A stretch of DNA of 64,000 bases, from contig NC_064756.1 of the NCBI RefSeq assembly GCF_011397635.1, forward strand, positions 22,002,907-22,066,906, given 5' to 3'. The position numbers were made by a program, and so were the translations under genes. Source of the DNA: Epinephelus fuscoguttatus. Taxonomy: Eukaryota > Chordata > Actinopteri > Perciformes > Serranidae. Below the pieces are notes generated by a model, which did not search any database, was not told the origin of the DNA, and saw nothing but the letters and a program-made list of their open reading frames with translations. Below are positions 25,599 to 35,200 of this stretch, one piece after another (position 1 is the stretch's first letter; each line of letters opens with the position of its first letter).

Positions 25599-27470
25599 CA
25601 CACACACAATTGCATACATATAATGAAACAGCAGAGGAGCATGGAGCATGAGGAGCTAAGATAAGGTAAGGTAAGGTAAGGTAAGGTAAGGTAAGGTAAG
25701 AGGAACTTTATTTGTCCCAAAGGGAAATTCAATTAAGTCAGTGAGCTCATCTATTTATCAAAGAGTTATACAGTCTGATGGAGTTACATTTACACAATTT
25801 CACTCACATCTGCAGTCAATTTCACTTACACTTTCAACTGATTCATAATCAGAGTACAACTTCGTTTTCGGAGATGTTAATTAACTATTTGGATTGTAGG
25901 CTAATAGTGATGGTTTCAGCGGAGCAGTGAGTGTGTATTTGTGCACTACTTACGCATTCAGGCGGTCTGCAATACTTTGCCACGCTTTCTCTCGTTGTTT
26001 ATAACTGTGGCGGTGTTGCCTTTCTTTTTGATTTTATCCTTTACCTCTTCGTAAGCCTCCATGAGGATTTCTGCCTCCGACGGGGAAAAGTACGCCGCTC
26101 TTGTTGCCATGGTGAATCGGTGAATCTGTGATCGATGGCGGGGTCTATTTGAGGAAGCCGCGTGCGCGCACTGATCTAGGATTGGTTTCACCTGGCTTGA
26201 TGAATCCGTATCTGCTCATCCTGGCTTGGTCTTTGTGCAACCCATTAAGCCTGGACGTTCTTGTTTTGGATTCGTTGAACCCAGCTCAGTCATTTATCCT
26301 GGATGTCTGAATCCTACTTTTGTGCAACGGGCCCCCTGTTAAAGCCATGTACACTTACCGGCCACTTTATTAGGGACGCCTTCCTAGTACCAGGTTTGCC
26401 CTCCTTTTGCCTTCAGAACTGCCTTAATTCTTGGTGTCATAGATTCAACAAGGTGCTGGAAACATTTGTCAGAGATTTTGGTCCATATTGATATGATAGC
26501 ATCACAGCTGTCGGCTGCACATCCATTATGGTGCTCTATTGGATTGAGATCTGGTGACTGTGGAGGCCATTGGAGTACAGTGAACCCATTGTCATGTTCA
26601 AGAAACCAGTTTGAGATGTTTTGAGCTTTGTGACATGGTGCGTTATCCTGCTGGAAGTAGCCATCAGAAGATGGGTACACTGTGGTCATAAAGGGATGGA
26701 CACGGTCAGCAACAATACTCAGGTAGGCTGTGGTGTTTAAACCATGCTCAGTTGGTACTAAGGGGCCCAAAGTGTGCCAAGAAAATATCCCCCACACCAT
26801 TACACCACCACCACCAGCCTGAACCATTGATACAAGGCAGGATGGATCCATGCTTTCATGTTGTTTACACCAAATTCTGACCCTAATATCCGAATGTCAC
26901 AGCAGAAATCAAGACTCATCAGACCAGGCAACGTTTTTCCAATCTTCTATTGTCCAGTTTTGGTGAGCCTGGGTGAACTGTAGCCTCAGTGTCCTGTTGT
27001 TAGCTGACAGGAGTGGCACCTGGTGTGGTCTTCTGCTGCTGCAGCCCCTCTGCCTCAAGGTTGGACGTGTTGTTGGTTCAGAGATGGTCTTTTTAGGGCC
27101 ATCTTCTGTAAACCCTAGAGATGGTTGTCTGTGAAACTATCTACAGTAGCCCAGGTGGTTGTCGATGTGTAATACTGTACATGCTACTATATCTACACTC
27201 AAAATACACCACACAAACTCACGCTTTGTCTCCTCTGTGCAGCGGCTGGCATATGAGTGCCTCTCCCAAAGCATCGACAGCGCCAAACATTCACCCAACC
27301 TGGTCCCGACAGCCACCAAGCCAGACACAGTGCAGACAGAGTCCATGTCTTACGCCCAGTACCTCGGCATGATCAAGTCTCAGATCTCCTGTGCCAAAGA
27401 CATCCACAATGCTTTGCTAGAGTGCTCCAAGAAGATCGCAGGGAAGGGACAGCCTCAGGGAATCATGTAG
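23325..27470 (+). CDS. med29: Mediator complex subunit 29, complete
   Basis: A subunit of the Mediator complex, which links transcription factors to RNA polymerase II in the nucleus. It is homologous to Drosophila Intersex. Four coding exons: 23325-23486, 23660-23718, 23807-23891, 27243-27470. They sum to 534 nt, 177 residues plus stop, a little shorter than human MED29 at about 200. The N-terminal 35 residues are Q/P-rich and low-complexity. The conserved helical body follows, with [18 protein letters not shown] across the first junction, [19 protein letters not shown] in exon 3, and [10 protein letters not shown] and [12 protein letters not shown] in exon 4. It ends PQGIM. Splice sites are GT/AG and phases are consistent. 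It is transcribed away from the PP2A gene, with 1.39 kb between the start codons. Intron 3 (3.35 kb) is filled by two transposons. A likely poly-A signal, ATTAAA, is at 27719-27724. Confidence 0.97.
24864..24953. repeat. 45-bp tandem duplication
   Basis: CTCTGCCACTGCAGGACATA occurs at 24864 and again at 24909. Each copy continues with an AACTGAAATT segment and ends in GCATGC. The two units differ at a few positions. Confidence 0.85.
25010..25366 (-). pseudogene. Harbinger transposase, C-terminal part
   Basis: The frame contains [20 protein letters not shown] followed by ARFHCL, the conserved end of the HARBI1-type nuclease, where the last catalytic glutamate lies in the IExxFG motif (IEMTFG here). 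The N-terminal DNA-binding region and the earlier catalytic aspartates are not present in this frame, so it is a fragment. It lies inside the Harbinger terminal repeats. Confidence 0.8.
25502..25532. repeat. (TA)n microsatellite
   Basis: About 15 TA units inside the Harbinger element. Confidence 0.95.
25563..25608. repeat. (CA)n microsatellite
   Basis: A CA run interrupted once by an AAAC step. Confidence 0.95.
25660..25701. repeat. (GGTAA)n pentanucleotide repeat
   Basis: About eight GGTAA units, followed directly by the TTTATTTGTCCCAAAGGGAA interspersed repeat. Confidence 0.95.
25958..26110 (-). pseudogene. Harbinger Myb/SANT-like accessory protein, broken
   Basis: The minus-strand frame opens with [20 protein letters not shown] (ATG complement at about 26108-26110), which looks like the N-terminal trihelix/Myb-like domain carried by PIF/Harbinger elements. 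A single-base shift in the NNER region near 25995 moves the expected W-Q-x-I-A-D-R-L segment into another frame. Myb-like partners help the transposase enter the nucleus and bind DNA in related elements. Confidence 0.65.
26346..27118 (-). mobile_element. Tc1/mariner transposon, decayed, in med29 intron 3
   Basis: One end carries ACTTACCGGCCACTTTATTA, a terminus common to a fish Tc1-like family. The minus-strand frame 26384-26851 reads [20 protein letters not shown], then [11 protein letters not shown] with the second catalytic aspartate, then [13 protein letters not shown] with the catalytic glutamate. After PIEH several residues are missing. Upstream, the first catalytic aspartate region (WSDES, about 26920) is followed at once by a stop. 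No matching inverted repeat was found near 27.1 kb, so the distal end is truncated. It abuts the Harbinger element within about 10 bp. Confidence 0.85.
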
Positions 27471-27645
27471 CTCTATCTACATCTGGTGACATTTTTAAGA
27501 AGAGGCTGTCTCATACTCAGATCTCAGATGTGGTCACGAGGGTGATTAATTTCTCAAGATCCTGTATATCTTTTTTTGAATTTAAGTTATGTTTCTTTTA
27601 AGCACTGTGTAAATATTCTGGACAGAAAGTCATGTTCTCAGATGA

Positions 27646-27660
27646 CCAGCAGGTGGCGGC
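27646..27660 (+). promoter_or_regulatory. CTCF consensus motif
   Basis: CCAGCAGGTGGCGGC fits every position of the vertebrate CTCF core CCASYAGRKGGCRSY. It lies in the med29 3' UTR, in the tail-to-tail gap before mlf1. Confidence 0.65.
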
Positions 27661-27718
27661 AGAGTTGTAACAGCCAACTGGATATTCTCAATCCTTTTGT
27701 AGCATATTTGTATTGAAT

Positions 27719-27724
27719 ATTAAA
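27719..27724 (+). terminator. med29 polyadenylation signal
   Basis: ATTAAA, the commonest variant signal, lies about 250 bp after the stop codon. A T-rich, GT-containing stretch follows. Confidence 0.5.
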
Positions 27725-27744
27725 ACTTTTCTACCAATACTGAT

Positions 27745-28430
27745 GTTTTCTTATTATTCAAGATGCATAGAGGAAGATCTGTCAGTCAATAACCTCTTTA
27801 GCTGATGAGGAGGAAGTTATGTTGGAGCATGATTCATAAGAGCAAAAACCCATTAGTTGTGGATGCAGGTTCTGAAGTGACAATACAATATTAACTATCT
27901 GCTGCAGAATTGTGCAATCCCTTACAAAGATTCAGATTGCTTTTTTTCCTCAAAGAATGACCAGTATGCTCCCTCCTGCGTAAGTTTGAGTTAATGTACA
28001 ACTCCCTAAGACGAATGGCTCATCCTCCATGTTGCATAAACACGCAACAGAGACAAGAAACTGAGGACTCAACTTACATTTGAATCCTTGCTCAGCTATA
28101 TATTGGTCCTTGGTCCCTTCCTATCTTTATGTTGAAGCTAAGGGATTAATTAAGTCTAACACACAAGCATGTGAGAGGGGAGCCTAGTGGGCTTACAGCT
28201 GTGTAACATCTCAAACCAATCTGAGCTACTGACAAGCACTTAGATCCAAAAATACTCCTGTGGGTCACTACTGAACAGGCACGAGAGGTTCATCACAGTA
28301 TACAGTCACACTCTCCCAGATTCTGTGCAGGTCAGCAGTAACATACAAAGAAACAGCTGTTCATTAACGCTGTTTACCACTTGTAAATTGCAATACTTTG
28401 GGACTGATAAAAGAAATGACACCAGACGAA
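27745..28430. other. convergent intergenic gap med29/mlf1
   Basis: About 700 bp of unique-looking sequence between the two predicted transcript ends. I see no gene or repeat in it. Confidence 0.5.
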
Positions 28431-28448
28431 TCTTCATATTTTCATATC

Positions 28449-28454
28449 TTTATT
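28449..28454 (-). terminator. mlf1 polyadenylation signal
   Basis: TTTATT here reads AATAAA on the minus strand, giving an 3' UTR of about 770 bp after the mlf1 stop. That UTR holds a GT microsatellite at 29138-29160. Confidence 0.5.
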
Positions 28455-29224
28455 TTCAGACAATAGTCTACCTTGACACAATTTGTTTTTAAAGCTTGAA
28501 AAATATACAAGAACGAAGCTAGAATTATTGCGAATAATCCAGTTGTCAAGATACCGTGCCACGCAGCACAGAGTTCATCAAATGAAAAACGAGAAGTAAC
28601 ATATAAAAAGGGTAGAGTATGATTTTTCTTTTTACAAAGATTACAGCAGATAAAATAATATATCCAGAGCATCAGGTACAATACAATGACATGAGGATAA
28701 CTTAGACATTGTCTAAGTGCATTAGTGGATTTCAAACGGTAGATAAGTCACAACACTTTCTGCCTTGTTGCATTATGCAAATTACATGATGTGACAAACA
28801 GATGGCATCATCACAATACCATACATAGAGAAAATCCCATTAATCTGATGCCAAATCATTTAAATTGCTCTTTGAGTGTTACTGTGCAATGATAGAAGTA
28901 GTGCCTGCCAACCTTAACTACATGTTGATGTACAGTCAGTCTTACATTGTATGTAACAGCAACATGGTAAGAGTAATGTGCACTGTGACAGGGCTGCTAT
29001 TTTCAGCAGGTTTCAGTTCATACTGTGCAGTATGATTTGGAAACTGGGGAGCAGTAATGTAAAATGTATAGCCTCATGAATATTCTAAAATCTGGGTCAG
29101 TGTCTTCTGATTCTCTCTGTATGATGAAACCAAGGTGTTTGTGTGTGTGTGTGTGTGTGTACAGAGCACTGGGGCGTACTGCATGATGCTTGAAAGACTT
29201 TAATAAGCGCACAAACAGATGTTT

Positions 29225-32200
29225 TCACTGCTTTGTCGAGCTTGAGCCGTTCATGTTGCTCTTACCCTTAGCCTTGTCCTTTGGTTGGTCCCTGTGGGGA
29301 ACACAGCACATGGTAAACAATCACACTTCAAACGCTAAATTAACTGCAGTGTCATAAAATATCACAATACAGCAAAGCATACTGTATGTGTCTGCTATCA
29401 GTGTCTGCCACTTGTTCTTCGGTCTGAGGGTGTTATTCTGACCTGTGCTCCTGCTCAGGACCGGTGAGGGCTGCTCGGTGAACACCATGGGTTAGGGCCT
29501 GGGGTTCCTGTAGATGGGACATGGGGCCAGATGGCCCAAACTTGGCCACCTCCTGCTGCCACTCATAGTCAAAAGTCTGAGCTTCAGCTGGGGATAAAGG
29601 ATCAGGAAACATGTCAGGTAAGTCTGTGGACTAAAATTAGAATCATCTCTGAAATAGCTTCATCATCCAAATACATTTTTGAGAAGTTCAACACATATGG
29701 CAGGACCCTCTACATTTATGACCATGTGTAGCTGCTGCAACAACTTGATTAAAAAAAGCAAAATTCAGTGAGCTGAGAGCAGACTATTCGGGAATGGAAA
29801 CTGTGTCATTTAACATACACTCATCCATATTCTGAAAGTCCTGGTTTAACTCCTTCTCTCCTGTTTTCTTGTTGAATTTCCTCTCAACAACATGTCCCCT
29901 GTCCTGGATGTGGTGACCAATGGACATCTTCTCCAGACCGCTCTCAGAGTCCTTAATTGCTTTCCGTGTCTCCTTGATCTGGTGATAAAACATTATTAAA
30001 CCCATCAGACACATCAGTTTGTCCACAAAAAGGCACATACTATATATTTATTTGACTCCTTACATAAAAAGGTGAGAAAGTAGGCAGTTGGACAGAGTGA
30101 GTGGTAAAACACAAGTATAGCTAATAATAGCAGTAAGGGCTGCATTCCAATTAGGAGTGCCTGTTCCAGGGCCCTGGTATCATGTATGCAGTATCACTGA
30201 AATGATTTCTGGTGGACCTTAACAGAACAGACCAATCATATGCCCCTGTGAGAAAAGTTTGCTTGTAAGTAGAGTCATCTGTAGATTAACTTCTCTGAGT
30301 TCAATGTACTGAGCAGTGATCTAATGTACTGTGATATGAAGTAGTAACAGATCTGATGGGTAGCTTACCCCTCCAGGGGCATGGCGTGTTGATGAGCTCG
30401 CCTGGAAGACCTTGGGAGGCTCATTTCCAACCTTTGAGTATGTCATGACTGATGAGGAGCTGAATGAGTGGGTGTTTGAATCTGTGGACATGTTCTCCTG
30501 AAACACACAAGCACACAGTGTTAGTTACAGTTTATCTATCACAACACTCTGAGAAAGCAGCAAACAAACAGAAGATAACACAAAATCATGAAACTCACAA
30601 AGTTTCTGTGCATGTCTTCCATCCTGTTTCTCATATTGGACATCATGTTGTCGAACATGCTGAATGGGTTCATCATCATGTCCTGAACCAACACAAAAGG
30701 ACAAGCAGAGCAAGAAGAGTTGAAGGGCTGGGCACATATGCCACATGGTTGCTTGGCATTATCAGCTCATAAACATCTCTATAATGTGTACAAACCTACA
30801 CGCACACAGTACAGTGAGCTAAATGTGTCTTACATGTGTGCCATCTGGGGCACTGTAACCAGGACATTCACATTTTATCACCTTACCACATGTGACATCG
30901 TAACATTCATTACAAAACTACAAACCAAGTCCAGCATGAAAATACTTATGTCTTTATTTAGAATTCAAAGATGGCCAACTTGCTCCACTTTGGGTTACTT
31001 TAACCAGAACCTGTCTATGTGGTCAATAATAAAACTTGTCTGCAAAGTACTGTGGTAAATGCATAAGTCTGGCTACATGTTCAATTGAGGTTGGACCTAA
31101 GACAAAAATCTTACTCATAATATTTGTTGACGTTCATGTCAACTGTATTGTTTAAATGAAGAAAATCCATTATAATCACTATTGTATAGATGCAAAACAC
31201 CTCTTATAACTGGAATGTAACTCACACATTCCTATTAGTTTTTTTAGGATCCACTGCATATTCACATTTATTTTCCTATTAAATAAATCAATAAAGTTTC
31301 TGTAGGTCACAACTGAGGTACCACCTTTGCTTCACTGGGAGCCAGTACAAACCCAGTGCACCACACAAGTCAGTCATGCATATCGCAGATGCCATCAATG
31401 ACCAGCATGCAAAGATGCATCAGATTGGATATTTCAATGTTTTGTAAGGGTGCAGCAATGAAAAAGACACACAGGCAGATACTGCAGATCACGATGGTTT
31501 CAACGTACAAGTAGCTAGAGAGGCAGTCTTCATCTTGTCAAAGAAACAAGAGGGAAGATGCTGCAGTATAAAGCAGCACACAATCGATTCTGCAAAACTC
31601 AGACTGTGTTTCCACAACAATTAAAAAAAAAAAAACACTGCATTTTTTCTTTGCATGCATACAGGCCAATGCAAAGCTGAGCATTTTCATTTCAGTTGGA
31701 TTCCTTGTCTTTGCTTCAGCTGATTGAAAAACGCTGCACATATCATGGTGGTGAAAACATCTGCTTTACGTCAAGACTTGATTTAATATTGGACGTTATG
31801 TGTGGGTGTTCACTATTCTCAAATTAATGACTATGTAATCAATATATTTCCCAGCGAATACAAGTAACATAACACTTTAACCCTTTGTGTCTATGGAGAG
31901 ATGAACCTTTAGCATATACTACACTGTTTAATGTTTTGTATGCAGTATTTTATTCTTCATAGTAAGAACTTTTCTTGAGAGTATAGTTCTGTACTAGAGC
32001 ACTTTTACAAGTGTCCAGGTAGGAAGTACGCTTAGGATTCAGATTCAACTATACTGTAACTGACTTAAAATAATCTCTTACAATATAATGATCATAAATG
32101 CAATATTGTGTACATGGATTGGCATGATAGTATAAATTTGTTCTGAATGTAGAGGAAACACTTTGACAACTTTATTGACTGCTTATAGTCAATAAATAAT

Positions 32201-35200
32201 AGGTGGAGTCGGTTACAGGGTTAGAGCATGCATTTGGGCAGTATTCAAATGAGAAACTTAAACAACAGTGCAGCTGAACAGCAGATGAGTCGACAATACT
32301 AACCGTGCTGTCAACACTGCCAAAGGGCAACAACGACCGGCTCATATCCTGAGGATCCAAACAATATCAGTTTAGTAACATGGCACAGTATTGTATTTGT
32401 ATAGCATATTACACACACAAATCTAGACTTTTTGCATGTTTGCTGAGGTTGTTGGCCGAAAGCTGTTAGGTTGTCTTACATCGGTCACTAAGCCCTTGAC
32501 ACAGCCACACAGAGTTCTCCCCACGGCCTTATGCTCAACCCTTCAAGGCCATGAACCTTCTGAGAGCGAGGAGGGAGCAGCCTGCAGCCTTCAGTCAGAC
32601 CCTGTGTTCTCTGGGCCAAAACCGCAGGTGTTTATGACCCCGCGGCCCTGGATAAGCATCTCAACAGCCCTCGCTATGCGGGTGTGTGTATTTTCTGGGG
32701 GTGTGATATACAGGGGTATTGTGCGTAATCAGTGGGGTGTTGAATGACTTGTGTTCCATGTGTAATTGGGTCGCATTGCCAGAGATTAGCGTGGGTTTAA
32801 CACTGAAACTGAGCTTCATTCTAGGAAGGCTGGATGGACCAGTCAGGACAGGGATCTAACAGGGGGCAAAGAGTCCAAGGCTGCTCTCTCAGCTCTTTTC
32901 AAATGTCAAGCTGATGTAGAACGCTCCTGACCAGTATCTATGAAGCCTCACAGCCAATTTTATCCCAGAGTGGCATCTATGAACTAATAAATGCCAGTTA
33001 CATATCTGCCAGCATTATATTTAGACCAGGGTTGAGCAGAGGAGAGATTGAGGGTGCAAGATAGGGAACGTAGACCCGGTGGTCTTTGACACATTATTTT
33101 AGGCTGTCCGGACTACTGGAGACTGACATTCTCTTTTCTATCTCTTTCTCAATCTGATATTGAACTGCCACTGTGCCTCTGAAGCAGGCTGCTCCTGGGA
33201 AAGCTATGAGTTACACTATAGGGGACATGTGCTTAAGATACGACTCATACTTAAAAGAAAAGGTGAGGGTGTGTGCTGCAAATGCATAGCCTCCAGGAAG
33301 TGGTGCATCATCAGGGGAGTAAGAGGCATTTTGCTAAATGGGTGCTCTTCGAACTAGAGGAGCACAGAAAAGATAAGGACATTTTAAAGATGCTGCAGGT
33401 CAATCAGTACAAACAGCTTTGTTGCCCACTGCCAGAGCAGGAGGAAAATCTGATTTAAAGGGTATAAATCTACAACAAAGATGATATCAGCACTACCTAT
33501 GTTAGTTACTGCTGTTTTCCAGCCCTAACACCACCGGTCATACCCAGTTTAAACCACAGAATCAAAGAAAGTACTTAGAACTTACAGCGATGCCTGACCG
33601 TCATTCAACAGTGCTTTTATAAACAAGTGCCCTGATGAATGAGTGCTTTGAAAGGTGATATAAACCAGGTAGTGGATATTGGCAAGAGACTGGGAAATGT
33701 GAGAATGTACCGCAACCTTGAAAAGTAAGACGGGTCTTATTTTCCCGCAGGAAATCTAATGCTTAACAAGTAGAAGTACAAGCCCTCCAACATGATGTGG
33801 CCAATATGTGTGTGCAGTTTCGCGTGTTTGCATGCCAGCATGTCTGTGTACTTGTGCTTGTGTTTTAATACTGTATGTGTGTGTTTATGTATGTGTTTCT
33901 GAGAGCACATTTGTGCCTGTGATATTGGAGAGCAGTTTGAGCGTGAGCTGTCTGTCATCTAACAGCTAATGCACCAGCACTGCCAAGGCACGTTCTGCCA
34001 AACAGATGGACCAAAAGAGCAACAATGAGAAAACAGAGTGTCCATGACATCCGCACACAAGCCTTTCCAAAGCCAACAACACAGCACCAGAGCTTCAGCC
34101 CTCTGACCACTGCTGGGCACCACAAGACTGCTCCCCATCTTCAGATAAATGAGTGTGTGTGGGAGTTAGAGAGCAGAACTGTGTGATGAAAACTGTGGAT
34201 CCTTATGGTAATTCAGTTAACCTAATTCCAATAAATCTTACCAGACAGTAGGTACTCTGTTAATTGTTCATGACAATTAACAAGGCAGTCTAGCGATTGA
34301 GAGGTCATAGAAATTTTCTTTCAAATCACAAAAATCTCACATCTGCGTCTCCTGTCCAAATTTCTGTTTTAGAATTAAGATAAAAAAGATCCTTTTATGC
34401 GGTTCTTCTCCGTATAGAGAGACATCCCGACTGATAAGTTTGCTAATTGCTATTGCTGCAACTTGTGATCAAGCTCAGTCAGTAAAACCCTAACTCGTCA
34501 TAAAATTGTATTGTTCCTCAAAAAATAAAAATGAAACATGGCCTGATGGTCTCAGACTGTCTTTTCATACTTGTAATTAAACAATATCTTGTCAACAACC
34601 AACAAACAAGTCAAATATATGAAACATATACAGAAACAGTATATAACTGCTAATACTAGATTAAATAATTTGTTTGGATTGACATTTTACAGCGTAGCTC
34701 CATTTCACCCACTGCCACTGAGGTCATTAGTCGAGCATTCAGTGCCCCTCCTCAGCTGGCATTAGCTAGTTAATGGCATGATGCTAATAAAGAGAAAGCA
34801 GGCTGCTGGCTATTGATGCTATGCTTCTGATGAAAGTCATTATCAAGGATAAATATACAGGCTCTCATGAGGTAGTGGGATTAAAGCAGGTGTCAGGGGC
34901 TAAATTTGAATTAGCAGGGATATATAAGCAGCACAGGGGTTGATATGGGAAAGGTGAATGGGTGCAAAACATGGCAGGCCAGAACCATTCCCCCTGCATG
35001 CCTTTACAATGTTTGTTGCACAAGTAACATCAGATTGTTTGAGCGTATACAATTATTTTAAGTTATTACTACAAATGCTTGAAGGCCACAGCTTTTATAG
35101 CCTCCTTATCCTATATAACAGAATTTTTTTTTTTAAAGATTTAAAGGGAAGCAGTTATATTTTTAGATAAACTATATTTTCAGCTAATGTGACAACTGGG

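Larger units (their letters stand above)
24070..26335 (-). mobile_element. PIF/Harbinger DNA transposon, decayed, in med29 intron 3
   Basis: Terminal inverted repeats are GGGCCTATTGCACGAAACTA on the left and the complement of TTTTGTGCAACGGGCCC on the right. Two minus-strand protein scraps lie inside: a transposase C-terminus and a Myb/SANT-like partner, listed separately. This two-gene layout is the hallmark of PIF/Harbinger. Between them are TA, CA and GGTAA microsatellites and a TTTATTTGTCCCAAAGGGAA repeat (about 25709), which replace much of the transposase. I did not find a clear 3-bp target duplication. Confidence 0.8.
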
